This document shows positions 1-11,484 of a DNA stretch of 64,000 nt, piece after piece (the first letter of the stretch is position 1; each line of letters starts with the position of its first letter). This DNA comes from Macrolepiota albuminosa (lineage: Eukaryota > Basidiomycota > Agaricomycetes > Agaricales > Agaricaceae): NCBI GenBank assembly GCA_027475525.1, contig JAMWFC010000116.1:1673826-1737825 (forward strand). The letters run 5' to 3'. The position numbers and the translations under genes were made by a program. The notes under the pieces were generated by a model. It was given only the letters and a program-made list of their open reading frames with translations, was not told the origin of the DNA and ran no database searches.

Positions 1-30
1 GTTGATGGGAAAAGCAAAATAGAGTCTATC

Positions 31-399
31 ATGGATAGCAGATCACAAATTATTTTGATGGCTGCCGACATCGCTAACGAGCTGGGCATCATTTACGACC
101 CCACGATTATATTTAACATGCAGAGCACTAACGGCACAATTGATCGATCCTTGGGAATGGCCCGGAACGTGCCATGTGCTATAGGTGACCTTACATTTTA
201 TCTGCAAATTCACATACTTAGATCACCAGCATACAACTTACTATTGGGGAGGCCCTTCGACGTGCTAGCTCGATCAGTAGTCAAGACAACATCTGAAGAC
301 AAAACGACACTAACTATTAGCGACCCTAATTCTGGGGTCAGAAGAACGGTACCGACATTTCCCCGAGGAAGGTTCCAGAAGCCAGGACCGAGAAAGTGA
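31..399 (+). pseudogene. Element B retropepsin-like protease remnant
   Basis: The 122 codons include the C-terminal half of a retropepsin-like fold, with the hydrophobic YNLLLGRPF segment (residues about 73-81) that corresponds to the conserved I/L-L-G motif near the end of retroviral-type proteases. The catalytic D-S/T-G triad is not visible and would lie before the window start. The product would process Gag-Pol inside the element's particle. The stop is TGA followed by a disordered stretch. Assignment rests on this motif and on the position upstream of RT, so the family call is firmer than the exact limits. Confidence 0.6.
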
Positions 400-419
400 C
401 CTTACGTTAGCGACGAACC

Positions 420-1259
420 TTGCAAGTGTTTTCTGGTGCCATCGAGGAGATGAGTGATGAGGATCATGGAGATAAAGCGCTTATCTTGGACTATAATCAT
501 TGGACTGGGCAAGTAATCCTTATATCACATACCCCTTTAGCCCATGAAATCTTGAACACTTCTACTTTGCTTACTAGCAAAGCTTTATCCTACTCCTTAT
601 ATCACATACCCCTTTAGCCCATGAAATCTTGAACACTTCTACTTTGCTTACTAGCAAAGCTTTATCCTACTTATACCTCACTGCGTCTGATATTACTGAA
701 AATCTTTCGACAGACACTTATTTCATTTCCACTCCTGATTCTAACGAACCTTTAATATCCAGTTTCGCTAGAAACCAAAGTTCCATTTATAATATGTTTG
801 CTAATAATAGTACCCATAAGCATAAAGGGGTTCAGGTTAAAAAGAAGTACAAGCCAGTAGCGTTTAAAACAAAACTGGTAGCGAGTGTTGTACCTGAGGA
901 ATTCCGCATCAAAAGAAAAATTGTCGGCAACCTGTTAGCGACCCTTTCCAGACTTAATCCAAATCTGCCACCTTTCAAGCCTACTGGACAATTTACGGAA
1001 GAACAACGGGCGCTATTCCTTAGCGCCCACGATACAGGCTTTCTATCGATGGCAGAACTGGACATATTAATCGACATTATGCAAAAACAAAACAAAGCAT
1101 TTGCTTGGGAGGATTCAGAATGCAGTAAACTTAGAACTGACTTCTTTCCACCAGTGGTTATACCGATGGTACCTCATGTACCTTGGACTGAGCATAACCG
1201 ACCTATACCGCTGGGCATTGAAGCCAAAGTTTGCCAAATCATTCGCTCCAAGATAGCAG
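420..1259 (+). pseudogene. Element B protease-RT linker, up to the LTR insertion point
   Basis: Broken coding sequence between protease and reverse transcriptase. The second segment (629 onwards) ends with the pre-RT motif PIPLGIEAKVCQIIRSKI, which in gypsy elements directly precedes the first RT block. It is cut at 1,259 by an LTR of family B, and the RT reading resumes in frame at about 2,273 (AAGVYEPS). The first part is further disturbed by a 77-bp tandem duplication at 517-670 that shifts the frame and is probably an assembly artefact. Confidence 0.65.
517..670. repeat. 77-bp tandem direct duplication no. 1
   Basis: Copy one is 517-593 and copy two 594-670, identical, with a period of exactly 77. 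It lies in element B coding sequence and shifts the reading frame by two bases. It is one of eight duplications with this period in the window. Confidence 0.97.
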
Positions 1260-2272
1260 TGATAGGATCCCATACAGGATCAGCGCATCAACGGCAGGCT
1301 ACGGCAACACGGCACAGGCTCAGGATACCTTAACGCGCGCTAATCATCCAATTTTGGCAATATTTAATGGCCACACACGGCAAGAAGCAGATCCAATCAA
1401 TGATAGCGCCAATGGCAGCAAGAATGACAACTGACAGATGGCATCAGTCACTGATGGCAGCGCTTAGGGAGAAGCCTGATGATCTATCAAAAACTGACGG
1501 ACAGCTTGGGACAGATGGCATCAGTCACTGATGGCAGCGCTTAGGGAGAAGCCTGATGATCTATCAAAAACTGACGGACAGCTTGGTGTTTGACTTTGGT
1601 GTCTGACATCGCTTAGCGTCTCAATTTGGCGCCTGACATTGCTAAGCATTTTGGACAGACAGAAGGGTGATGGATTGATGGTTTAGCACCGTGATCTGCC
1701 GCCTGGCATTGCTAAGGGTCTTGAATGGATGGTAGGGATCTGAAACCGTTGGAGCTACCCCTATGAAATTTTTCAGTTTACCGCACTTTGGCAATGGTTG
1801 GTCACTGGCGACGGTGAACTCCTTGTAGTATATAAAGTACTTACCGACTTGTACATACCCATCGCACAACAGACCAGAGTTTCCTGCTCCCCTTTTTTCA
1901 GTCTCCCTTATGCTCGAGATCTCATTTACGGTCGGCAACGTCAAACTCATCGGCAGTTGCAGACTATCGCTAGCCCTCGACCTATTCACGCCTTGCAGCT
2001 ACAGCAGGCATTTACGATGCTTAGACTTCGCTAAGCTTACTGTGTTCTTGCCGTTGATATTGCCATGTGCACTTACCGCTTCTTTCATAGGCGCTTTACC
2101 TTAGCGCTTTACACTTGCTGACTCCCCTTACCGACTTTTCCCCATTTTCACAGGCGCATTCTCTGGGACCTGCCTGGGACTCCTCACATCACTTATAGCG
2201 CGCCCAACGCAAGCTTTTGGTACGGTAACACTATAGTTATATTTGTTACTGACCAAACTTTGGGCATCATCA
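1260..2272 (+). repeat. Family B LTR-only copy inside element B pol
   Basis: The copy begins TGATAGG and ends GCATCATCA, the termini of the other family B LTRs, and is flanked by GCAG (1,256-1,259) and GCGG (2,273-2,276), a 4-bp target duplication with one difference. It contains a TATATAAAG sequence near 1,829 that could be the U3 promoter. Removing it with one duplication copy rejoins the RT frame. It carries a 77-bp tandem duplication at 1,433-1,586. It is either a true solo LTR or a full element collapsed during assembly. Confidence 0.85.
1433..1586. repeat. 77-bp tandem direct duplication no. 2
   Basis: Copies 1,433-1,509 and 1,510-1,586 are identical, with the match ending exactly at 77 bases on both sides. 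The duplication lies within the family B LTR. Confidence 0.97.
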
Positions 2273-3397
2273 GCGGCGGGAGTTTATGAGCCTTCCAATT
2301 CAGCCTATAGATCGCGATGGTTTTGCATATTAAAGAAAAATGGGAAGCTACGTATAGTTCACAGTTTGGAACCACTAAACAAAGTCACGATTTGTCATTC
2401 AGGGATACCGCCCTTCCCCGATCATGTCGCTGAGTCTTTCGCAGGAAGAATATGTGGTGCTACCCTGGATCTGTACGTTGGCTATAATGAGCGCTTAATT
2501 CACCCTTCCTCTCGCAACTTGATGACATTTCAAACACCATTCAGGGCACTACATCTGGTTACACTTCCCATGGGATGGACGAATTCGGTACCCATATTCC
2601 ACGATGACATTACGTTTATTCTACAACCCGAGATACTCCACCATGTGCTTAGTTTTATCGACAACGTAGGTGTTAAGGGCCCAAAAGACTGGCACCTGGT
2701 AAATGGCAAGCCCAAAGTGCATCCAGAAAATCCCAATATCTGCATAGTGCTATGGGACTTCTTCCAATTGGTTGACTGGGTGCTCTAGTGCATGAAGTAT
2801 TGTGGTGGGACATTCTCAGGACACAAGTTGGTTCTTTGCGCACCACAATTTAGAATTTTAGGGCACGTTTGCACGCTAGAAGGCAGGATCCCTAAGGAGA
2901 GCCGATTAGTGCTCCTGGAAAAATGGGGAGTCTGCCATAACCTCTTGGAAGTTCGTGCGTTTCTAGGCACGGTAGGTGTGCTGTGCATGTTTATACACCA
3001 TTTTTCACATCGAGCGCACACACTTAATTGCTTAACTTGTTCTGGGGTCCCCTTCGAATTTGGACCTGACCAAATTAACGCCCAAAAGGATTTAGTGAAG
3101 GCACTGCAGGAAGTGAAGCCATTGATACCCATTGACTATACTACTTCCGATCCTGTTATACTTGCCGTTGACACCTCCTACATTGCAGTTGACACCTCCT
3201 ACATTGCAGTTGGCTTCTTTTTATGTCAGTGTGATAGTGCAAACCAAAAAATCAGACGCTACAATCGCTTCGGATCGATTACCCTTAACAACCAAGAATT
3301 GCGCTATAGTCAGCCCAAACTGGAGTTATATGGCTCGTTTTTGAGCGTTTCAGGCGCTACGCATGTATCTTATTGGAGTTCGAAACCTGATTGTTGA
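2273..3397 (+). pseudogene. Element B reverse transcriptase and RNase H remnant
   Basis: The RT finger and palm blocks are readable: RWFCILKKNGKLRIVHSLEP, then the region around PMGWTNSVPIFHDDI, then SFIDNVGVKG in place of the catalytic Y-x-D-D block. The catalytic acidic pair is thus degraded. After a stop near 2,788 the RT connection continues (ILGHVCTLEGRIPKES, RAFLGTVGVLCMF), followed by the RNase H start ILAVDTSYIAVGFFL. A 21-bp in-frame tandem duplication at 3,167-3,208 doubles VDTSYIA in the RNase H segment. The enzyme would copy element RNA into DNA; this copy is dead. Confidence 0.85.
3167..3208. repeat. 21-bp tandem duplication in RNase H segment
   Basis: The 21-base unit starting GTTGACACC occurs twice in direct succession and keeps the frame (seven residues doubled). 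The canonical RNase H start needs only one copy. Confidence 0.95.
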
Positions 3398-4037
3398 AGT
3401 TGATGCACACTACATTAAAGGAATGTTCCAGAATCCAGACATTCAACCTTCAGCTAGCATGAATTGCTAGGTAGTAGCAATACTGATGTTCCACTTTGAG
3501 CTCGTGCACGTCAAAAGTGTGTTTCATGGACCTGATGAACTATCTAGGTGACCTAGGCAACCAGAAGACGAGGCGCTAGATGAAAGCGACAATGACATAT
3601 TCGACGACTGGATTGACCGTCTGCATGGTTTTGTACATATTGTTCAATTACCTATTTTGGCTCTTCGCAAAGACCGACCTATCTTGACATGTCTAAACCC
3701 TATCATCCTGTATCAACCTAAACCGTATCAGGCTTCATTAACTTTTTACATGGCCAGTATCTATAACGTCGCTAAGTCATCTAATGATCTAAAGATAGTT
3801 GAGGAACCCAGACCCTTACAGGAAGATAGTCACAACCTCCCATATTTGGCGGTACCTCGTAGCGCCAAGGCTAAGTCAGAAGACCAATGAGTTGATCAGG
3901 TTAGGAAATGGCTACAGGATTTGCGCCATCCATTGGACCTTATGAATACGGAATACGCCACCTTCATTCAATATGCAATGACTTTCTTTATGGCTGAGAA
4001 TTGGCTTTGGCAATAAAATAGGGCTGGCGCTCACAAA
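3398..4037 (+). pseudogene. Element B RNase H end and spacer to integrase
   Basis: Heavily interrupted sequence. A short RNase H tail is suggested by VHVKSVFHGPDELSR-like codons around 3,506-3,547, matching the usual V-x-G-x-x-N-x-x-A-D-x-L-S-R end of gypsy RNase H. The open stretch 3,657-3,890 has no recognisable domain. Confidence 0.45.
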
Positions 4038-5240
4038 TTGGTAATTAAACCAGACGACCGAATCAGGATTCTGCATGCTATGCATGACAACTTGGGGCAT
4101 AGGGGACTCTACGCGATGCGGGCAAATCTATTGGAACGTTTCTGGTGGCCTCAAGTTAGCGCAGATATTGCATGGTATCTTCGAACTTGTCATCTCTGCC
4201 AAATCCAGCAGACGTGCCAAGTTCTTATTCCCCCAACTTTAGCGACTCCGGCACCATTGTTTGGAAAGATATATATTGACACTATGCACATGCCTAAGTT
4301 GGGGCACTACAAGTACATTATCCAAGGAAGGTGTTCTTTGGTATATTGGCTGGAGTTCCGAATGCTCCAGAGAGAAAATACCGATGCTATAGCTAAGTGG
4401 CTTTTCAAAGATGTTATTTGCCAATGGGAAGCTCTTCACGAGATTGTTACAGACAATGGAGCGCCAATAGTTAAGGCGCTTACCTACCTCGCAAAGAAAT
4501 ACAATATACAGCATATTCGAGTCTCAGGATACAACAAACGCGCTAACGGTATAGTGGAAAGACCGCATTTTGACATATGACAGGCGCTATTCAAGGTGGT
4601 AGACGGCGACAAGAGTCGCTGGAGTGAAGCGACTTACTCGGTCTTTTGGTCTGAATGGGTTACCATACGGAAGAGGATGGGCTGCTCTCCTTATTACGCA
4701 GCAACTGGCACCCATCCCCTGCTCCCAGCAGACGTTGTAGAGGTGATGTACTTACAACCACCGCCTAACTCAATTCTATCTTCTACCGATCTGATAGCTA
4801 GATGCGCTATTGATTTACAACGATGCATGGAGGATCTCGAGCGCCTACACAAGACGGTATTTCAAGCTAGATGACAGGCTGCATTGCGATTCAAGAGTGA
4901 GCATAGCGCTACCATCCGAGACTACAACTTTACAGCTGGCACCTTAGTACTAATGCGCAACTCAAAAATTGAAGTTACCCATAACAAAAAGATGCAACCT
5001 TGATACCTAGGACCCCTCATAGTAGTTTCCCGCAATAGGGGAGGAGCCTACGTACTCTGCAAGTTGGGGCTCCGTTTTGCATTGACCGGTAGCGGTGTTT
5101 TGACTCATTCCCTACTTAGCACGTGAACATATTCCGCTACTGTTGCCAGTGCTGGACATCGACACTGCCAAACTGCAAGAGCTTGAAGAGACCAAGTTGG
5201 TGGACAATAACGACATCACTCCTGATGACAAAGAGGAACA
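4038..5240 (+). pseudogene. Element B integrase remnant
   Basis: The zinc-binding H-H-C-C region is intact (HDNLGHRGLYAM, then TCHLCQIQQTC). The catalytic core follows with D in YIDTMHMPKLG, D in IVTDNGAPIV and E in ANGIVERPHF, consistent with a D,D-35-E integrase. Stops at about 4,578 and 4,872 (both TGA) and 5,001 break it. The C-terminal part (TAGTLVLMRNSKIE, YLGPLIVVSRN) is the usual DNA-binding segment of gypsy integrases. The enzyme would insert cDNA into the chromosome. No chromodomain is seen. Confidence 0.85.
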
Positions 5241-5420
5241 GTAGAAGACCACGAGAAACGAGGCACCAGCCATTAGCGCCTCCTACTTCGGACTTAAAGC
5301 ATGTGACAGCAAACACGAAAGGGTGAATAAATATGGTACTAATATAGGCAGCCCTATCAAACTATCTTTGGCTACAAAATCTAAGACAACAATGAAGACC
5401 GCCGACGAGGGCCCTTGACT
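5241..5420. other. Spacer between element B pol and its antisense gene
   Basis: No coding signal is recognised. The two gene remnants converge here. Confidence 0.4.
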
Positions 5421-6081
5421 CACTCCTTGTGTTGCCTATAGGCAGGAGGAGCACTGGAAGGGGGACGCATTGCAGCACTAGGCAGCATGGGAGGAGCGAC
5501 TGGAGCGCTAGGAGGAGGAATGGGAAGAGCGACTGTAGGTGGAGCACGGGAAGGGCCCAGGGGAGTGGCAGAACGAGCAGGGGACAAGTACCACCCGTTC
5601 TCATCTGGGCGAGCCTCTAAAGCCATGAAAGGAACAACCACGCAGGTGAGCATGGCTCTACGAGCACTAAGGTTAACAAGAACTGGAAGGGGGAGCCAAG
5701 AAAGGCTCTAGAAAATAGCAAGGAGTTAGCTAACCACAGGAGAAAAGGGGTATAGAGCACTAACCAAACTCCCGGTTTTGCGGAGAAGGCTATGAAGACT
5801 CAAAGCAGTACCGGTAACGGGCTCCTATGAGACGCATAAGTATTACCTAAAGCACCTGCTAATGAAGGGTTTACTGTAACTAGCGCAGGGTCTGTATCTA
5901 TCTCCCATTCTTCGGAGGCTGCTAGCAGAATCCGGTACCTGTGCACAAGGGTCATTATGTTGCTGTTTTTGTGCAAAAAGCCACCATCAGGCATTAGCAC
6001 GAGAAAATCCTTGAGGCAATCTAAGATGACAGGGCGGTGAATGAGTATGGGGTTATTGAGAAGGAGGAAAGGTTCTGACAT
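5421..6081 (-). pseudogene. Element B antisense accessory gene, C-terminal part
   Basis: Two open segments read on the minus strand, opposite to pol: one with a basic/aromatic stretch (residues such as HRYRILLAASEEWEIDTDP, 6,081-5,800) and a Pro/Ala-rich tail (5,653-5,420). They face pol tail to tail and lie where element C has the C-terminal half of its own antisense gene. I read them as the end of the gene whose cysteine-rich start is at 22.3-19.8 kb, separated by insertion of element A. No intron structure could be proved and there is no database-level identification. Confidence 0.4.
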
Positions 6082-6693
6082 GATAGGATACTAACCGGGT
6101 TAACAGCGCCAGAACCCATGAAATACCTCAAGCTGCTTGCAGGGTTGCAGATACTTGGGAACTCTTACATGTGCAAAACAATCACGGGGGGGCAACAACA
6201 GTGATGTATTTCATATAACTACGACAAAAGAAATCAACTAGCCAAAATCTGTCAGCCCAGTGGTGCCACGGAAAAGAAGGAGCTGACTGACATAAGCAAC
6301 ATGGGAGATGGACGAGCATCAAGGACCAGGCAAAAGGAGAGGTCTGGGAGGCCTCCAGCTCTCAGCAGGACCGTGAAAAAGCTGGCCACCAGTAGACAAG
6401 CGGGGCGCCTAGCGAGGCAATGCTTTAGAAGGAAGAAGACGGGGTAGTAAGGCGACAAACCAGATAGTGACTCTCCTCCAGCAGCAACTCCAGACACTCT
6501 TTCGTTTCCTTGGTCGCAATTTGCTTTATTTGGCAACTATCAGAAAAGAAGGAGAGCAAAAAAGGCAAGAGCGCACCTGAAAAATCTGACTCCAGTTCTT
6601 CTCCATACCAAAACAACTCAGTGGCAGGTCGTCATTCCAAATCTCACAAGCCGCACGAAGTAGCTGGCAGCAACAACCTAACTCAGCGACTCT
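6082..6693. other. Element B non-resolved stretch left of element A
   Basis: Contains only short open frames on both strands. Some may be exons of the antisense gene. Nothing else is recognised. Confidence 0.35.
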
Positions 6694-6698
6694 GTTGG

Positions 6699-6933
6699 TG
6701 TAACGAAGTTACAGGGATTGTGAGAGCTTAGGTTCACACTGCACAGAATCAGACCAGTCCGGTCTATTGACTATGTAGTATAAACACAAAATAAGCTGCT
6801 TAATAAGCAGCACATATGTACATATATATAGTAAAGTAATTAATATATTATATTTATTATAATAAATATAATATAATATCTAATACAGTAAGTAAAGCTA
6901 TGTGGCCAACGCCACATAGCGGACTACGCTACA
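6699..6933 (-). repeat. Element A 3' LTR
   Basis: 235 bp. It carries perfect or near-perfect inverted stems: TGTAAC/GTTACA at 6,699-6,713, AGACC/GGTCT at 6,751-6,765, GCTGCTTA/TAAGCAGC at 6,795-6,811 and CTATGTGG/CCACATAG at 6,898-6,919, with an AT-rich core between 6,820 and 6,895. The termini TG..CA and the flanking duplication fix the ends. Confidence 0.95.
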
Positions 6934-6946
6934 CACCCCCCAATCA
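6934..6946 (-). other. Element A polypurine tract
   Basis: On the element's sense strand the sequence ATTGGGGGGTG directly abuts the 3' LTR. This is the expected place and composition for the plus-strand primer of reverse transcription. Confidence 0.75.
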
Positions 6947-6978
6947 GACCGAGCTACGGTCTTGAGATAATACGACGG

Positions 6979-9900
6979 TCATGCCGTTGGTAAGTCAGGG
7001 ACAGGGGCAATGGGAGAGTCTCCAGGCTCCCGGAATGGATCAGCAGTCGTGTCGTCCATGTCGTAGTCGAGGAGTTCATCCTCAGGTGCGGGCGCGTAGG
7101 AAGTACCCGAAGGCCCTGCTACAGGCAGGGAATCGTCATAGTCCCGAAGGGGGGACAGTGTGAGATTGGAGTCGATGGTCGACCCCGGGACAGGTGGTTG
7201 AGGATCAGGCAGATCCCTGGTGTCGGACGGGTACTGGCACGTCCAGATTTCATGGGCATGAATGTCTTGCCCGATGAAGAGGTACATCCCCTTGACAAGC
7301 GTGTCGTCGTATGCACAACGACTGTCTTGCTGCTGGAGCATCAGGCGCTGGTGATCGCCAATGGTGGCCTCGCACCACCCATCCCACTGAGGGATGGACT
7401 GGGGTGTACCGTAGTGGTCGAGGCGTTGTAGCCTCTCGTCGTCGATAGCAGCCGCCTCGTTGTAGAGCTGGCTGTTGCTGAAGAATAGATGGGCCAAGTA
7501 GGTGACCCCATAAGTATACGCGTGGTCAGCCCAGCTGACCGGAATTTGATTGTGAAGAAGGACGCGTAACGCATCCGAAGTGATGAACACAGAAGCTGAC
7601 GCTTCCGGGATGTCCACAGCCCGAACCTCGAAGGTAGGGTCGTCGGCGTGGAGGGGCTCAAAGACTTGCCCCGTGGCCGCCTTGTACTCAGCCACGGCCT
7701 CTTTGTAGAGGCCTGGCCTGGCAAAGACGTAGGCCAGGTACTTGTGTACCGTGGCCTTGGAGGGGCGGCTGGCGCTGAGGGCGCGTACAAGCACAAACCC
7801 AAAGAGGCTGCGCCAATGAATGCGCATGGCTCGGTCCATGGCCAGACCGGTCCACACGTTGGACGTCCCAGGGCATCCATAGAGGAGGGCATATGAGCCC
7901 AGGTAGTTCAAAGCAAATGGTTGCTTTGGATCAGGGGGGTTAAGGCCGACAAAGGCAATTTTCCCTCCCTCTTTGCGGCGATAGAGCCGCGACGGCACAA
8001 TCATTCACGGGACGTTCTCCCGCTCCTCTGGACTTGCGAAGGGTACCGCAATAGTCCTATACTCGACCTCGTCGAGTAAATGAGACATAGCTCTGTCTCG
8101 GGCCGTAGGATGGCAGTTGAGCGCCACCCATTTGAATTTGTTGAGCAAGAGGTAGCCCAACTGATGCTGACAAAGCGGCGTAAACTGGTTGTTAACCAGT
8201 GCATGAAGTCTGCGGACTTCTCGAGGACTGCGGGGAAACCCGCGAGGTGCCACTTGGTACACCTTACTGTTGTGGGGCGTTGCTGCGGCGTTGCCCTGTT
8301 TATCATCCTCGAAGGACCTGGCTGTGCAGGCTTCTTGCCCGACGAAGATGGTATTGGTCATTGGCAACCAATAGAATTGGGGAGCTAACCCTGCACCAAA
8401 GAATGAGTTTTGGCGCTCAATAGTGTGATCTCGATAGATCACAACACCGAGTGCATCAGGGATGCGCCCGGTTTGGTCCTCGAGGAGGGCAGCTCCTCGC
8501 TTGGCGCTATCCTGCGCCCGACGCTCCATCTTAGCTTGTCGATTGCTGTTGCACCGTTCGTGCACCATATGTTGTGCCGCCGTCTCGTGCGGCACAGGGG
8601 ATTCCATACGAGCCTCTTCAGGCTCCTCATACCAATCGTCGTCGGAGGGCGGGGATGGCAGCCTCTCCGGCTCTGACTTCTCAGACCGTGGGTCCATTGC
8701 CCACACACACCGTGGGAGTCGGGCTGGTAGGCCCTCTACCAGTATAGCAGGTAAAAAGGGGATGTTAGCCCCTGGGGCCCCTTTCAGGGCATCCTCAGGG
8801 AAGTGCACGTTGACATAGGCGTGCCCTTCTGGTTGCTTACCCTGACAATCCTTTCGAGGTAGTGAGGCCTTAGCCTCGGTGGGGCGTGTGCTCACGCCCC
8901 TGGAACTCTGCTCCCCAGAGTACGTGGTGGAAACCACGGATACTGGTCACAAAGACGTGACCTCAGACACGCCACTGGCGAGGCGCTGGATAAGCCAGGG
9001 GGCGGCTGGAGCAGGGACATCTTCATAGGGAAGGATGTCCCGTCCTAGGCCGGCCTCCCGGCTGGGGGCAGCAACGCTCGACTTGATCAAGCGGGAGGGC
9101 GTGTCCTCCACTCCTTGCCGATGCGCCCTTTTGCTGGAGTCGGTGTCCCGACTCGGGGGTGTAGTCTGCCGCTTACAAGCAGCCGAAAGGGCAAGGAGAT
9201 CAGTTTTGCGCTGAGCGCGCATATGATCCATGTCGTCCATCATCCGGCAGATGAGGACGACTGCCTCCGCATCGCGGAGGAATGATGACTCTGCGGGTAC
9301 ATCGTACCCGTTATCTCCCAGACGTTGGAGAAGGGTAGCCAGGACTAAGTCCTGGTTGTGAGTGGGCTCGACAGCCCGTGCTTTTCCTTTGTCGCGTTGA
9401 GAACGCGACTCTTCTTCCGAGCTGGGCTCAGATTGGTGCGGCATTTCCAGCCGCTGTAGCAAGGAGAGCTTGGCCAAGCTCTCCGTCGGCGCATCAGCCA
9501 ATGAACTGATGCTCCGTTCTGTATTGAGAGTTTCTGTACTCTCAATGGCCATGGTGGCCTGCACGAGGGATGCTTTATGTCCCTCTAGATTGTCAATTGG
9601 TGCTGTGGTCGACAGGGAAATCGACCGGCCTCCCTTGGCTTGCGACTCATGCGAGTCGCTGTACTGGGGCATTGCGCCCCAAGCCCCCATCCAAGCCGGG
9701 GGGTACGGCATCATTACGGGCACACCACCCATCCCAGGGTAGTGCGCCGGGGCGGTAAACTGGGGAAAAGGATGTGTCCCCAGTTGCCCTGTTGCCGGTA
9801 CGGGGGCAAGCTGCCTCCATGCCGACGCTGCTTGGGGGCTGACTAGCCCCCCATAGGCCTGTTGCTGGAATTGGCCCTCGGTGTGATGTGGCGCATAAGC

Positions 9901-10218
9901 GCCCGGTGCTGGTTGTTGGGGCTGATAGCCGCCCACAGGTGCGTTCTGGGGCATGAAGTTGCCCTGCATGGTTTGAAGTGGCGGATAGCCACTGATCACT
10001 GGCTGCTGCGGCAGGTAGCCCGCTGCTGGTGGTTGCTGCTGCTGTGGGAAGCCCACAGCTGGTTGCGATTGTCCCCACTGGGGCGCATTTTGGGTCAGCG
10101 GGGGAGCCATCTGCCCCCCCCCTTCAGCCGACGGTAAGACCGACGGCGTACTCTCAAACTGCTGCTGCTGTAGCTGCTGCTGCTGCTGGTCACTCAAGTC
10201 CATGGGCATGCTGTCCAT
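6979..10218 (-). CDS. Element A third ORF: unknown protein with Q-rich prion-like N-terminus
   Basis: One reading frame of 1,080 codons, 102 bp downstream of the pol stop (a TAA), broken only by TGA codons at 8,949-8,947 and 8,007-8,005. Residues 1-200 are Gln/Pro/Gly/Tyr-rich with a CAG/CTG-type poly-Q start, a low-complexity prion-like composition. About residues 200-430 are charged and Ser-rich. Residues about 530-1,010 look globular and include LLHNQIPVSWADHAYTYGV and GTPQSIPQWDGW. No signal peptide, membrane helix or catalytic motif is visible, so it is not an obvious envelope protein. Its C-terminal half is clearly homologous to the remnant at 25.5-26.7 kb. It sits where other LTR elements carry env or other extra genes. 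I do not recognise the family. Expression may need a spliced or internal mRNA. Confidence 0.75.
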
Positions 10219-10320
10219 GGTTGGGGAAAAAAGCGAAAAAGAAATTTCGCCTTTTAAGACGTGTTTCAGCCACAGCTGCTGACCAACTCAGCCAAGCCGC
10301 GATCGGCACTGCCGATCAAA

Positions 10321-11484
10321 TTAAGCGCCAGCACGCTTACTTAATTGATGTGGGCGCTTAACGCCCTTCAACTCCAAATAACGGTCAAGTGCCGCTAACT
10401 TGGAGCAATGGGAGTGTGGCTCCCATGTTGTGTCCCCCAGAGACCAACGTACTTCAAACTCGAGCGTGTTACGCTCAGTCCACCGGTGCCCAATTATGCA
10501 CTCGACGAACCATTTGTCATCGTCTCGAGCCCCAAAATCATAGGGGCCCGGGGTTGCCCTGTTAGGGAACAGCGCATCGTCAGACGCGCTGTAAGGTCGC
10601 AACAGCGACACATGAAACTTAGGAACGATGCGTCGTTCCTGTAATGCCAGAGGCAGCTCCAACACGTAGTTGGAGGTACTTGGCTCTGCGTCTAGGATGC
10701 GGTATGGGCCCACCCACTTCGGGCAGAGTTTACTCGCCCGTCCCTTTGGGAGCTTCAGATTACACGTTGATAGGTAGACCAACGCTCCTACTACTATTGG
10801 CAGGTCCGCTCGCCTACGGTGATTGGCGTTTTTCACCTGGAAGACTCGCGCCTCTATGATGGTGTCATGCGCTGCCACGATGTTCTCCAGGGCCTGCCTG
10901 GCGAACTCGACAACTCCATGGTGAGCCACCGTATCAGCACGAACTTTGTGCAGCATGGAGGGCAAGTACCCTCCGTTGAGTTCAAAGGGCGCATACCCTG
11001 TGGTATCTGAGATACTCGTGTTAATCGCGAACTCAGTGAGTGGACACCAGTCCACCCAGTCCTGTTGGTCAGGGCAAACAACTGCCCTCAAAATCTGACC
11101 TATACTGCGGTTAGCCCGCTCTGTCTGCCCATCCGTTTGAGGATGGAAGGACGTCGACATGAGGAGTCGTGCTCCTAGCAGTTTGTGGAGTTCTCTCCAC
11201 CATTGAGACGTGAACTTCAAGTCACGGTCACTCACAATGGTGCTAGGCAGCCCATGCAGCCTAACGATCTCCCTCAGGTAGATCCACGACAGCTCCTTAG
11301 CCGTCAGCGTAGTTCGCACCGATATGAGGTGCACCATGCTCGTCATGCGGCATATGACTACCCAGAGGTAATCAAACCCTCTGGACTCAGGAAAGGGACC
11401 TACGAAGTCCATTCCAATTGAATCCCAGGGTTTCACCGGCACGGGTAGCTGGTGTAGCTTCCCAGGAGGGGATCCAGGGGGCAA
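10321..11484 (-). CDS. Element A integrase core with C-terminal chromodomain
   Basis: The catalytic core starts after PPGSPPGKLHQLPVP. D is in IGMDFVGPFP, D in IVSDRDLKFTSQ and E in QTDGQTERANRS, a complete D,D-E triad. The GPYRILDAEP segment is the integrase C-terminal domain, and the last 60 residues (WFVECIIGHRW, FEVRWSLGDTTWEPHSH) form a chromodomain, which in chromoviruses directs integration to marked chromatin. The stop is TAA. It is out of frame with the preceding RT segment because of a small deletion near 11,490-11,500, so this copy cannot make full Pol without correction. Confidence 0.93.
   Translation of the reverse strand: MPPGSPPGKLHQLPVPVKPWDSIGMDFVGPFPESRGFDYLWVVICRMTSMVHLISVRTTLTAKELSWIYLREIVRLHGLPSTIVSDRDLKFTSQWWRELHKLLGARLLMSTSFHPQTDGQTERANRSIGQILRAVVCPDQQDWVDWCPLTEFAINTSISDTTGYAPFELNGGYLPSMLHKVRADTVAHHGVVEFARQALENIVAAHDTIIEARVFQVKNANHRRRADLPIVVGALVYLSTCNLKLPKGRASKLCPKWVGPYRILDAEPSTSNYVLELPLALQERRIVPKFHVSLLRPYSASDDALFPNRATPGPYDFGARDDDKWFVECIIGHRWTERNTLEFEVRWSLGDTTWEPHSHCSKLAALDRYLELKGVKRPHQLSKRAGA

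Noticed and set aside
6979..10218. Third ORF as an envelope gene
   Set aside because: No signal peptide, transmembrane helix or furin-like site is visible, and the Q-rich start argues against a secreted glycoprotein.
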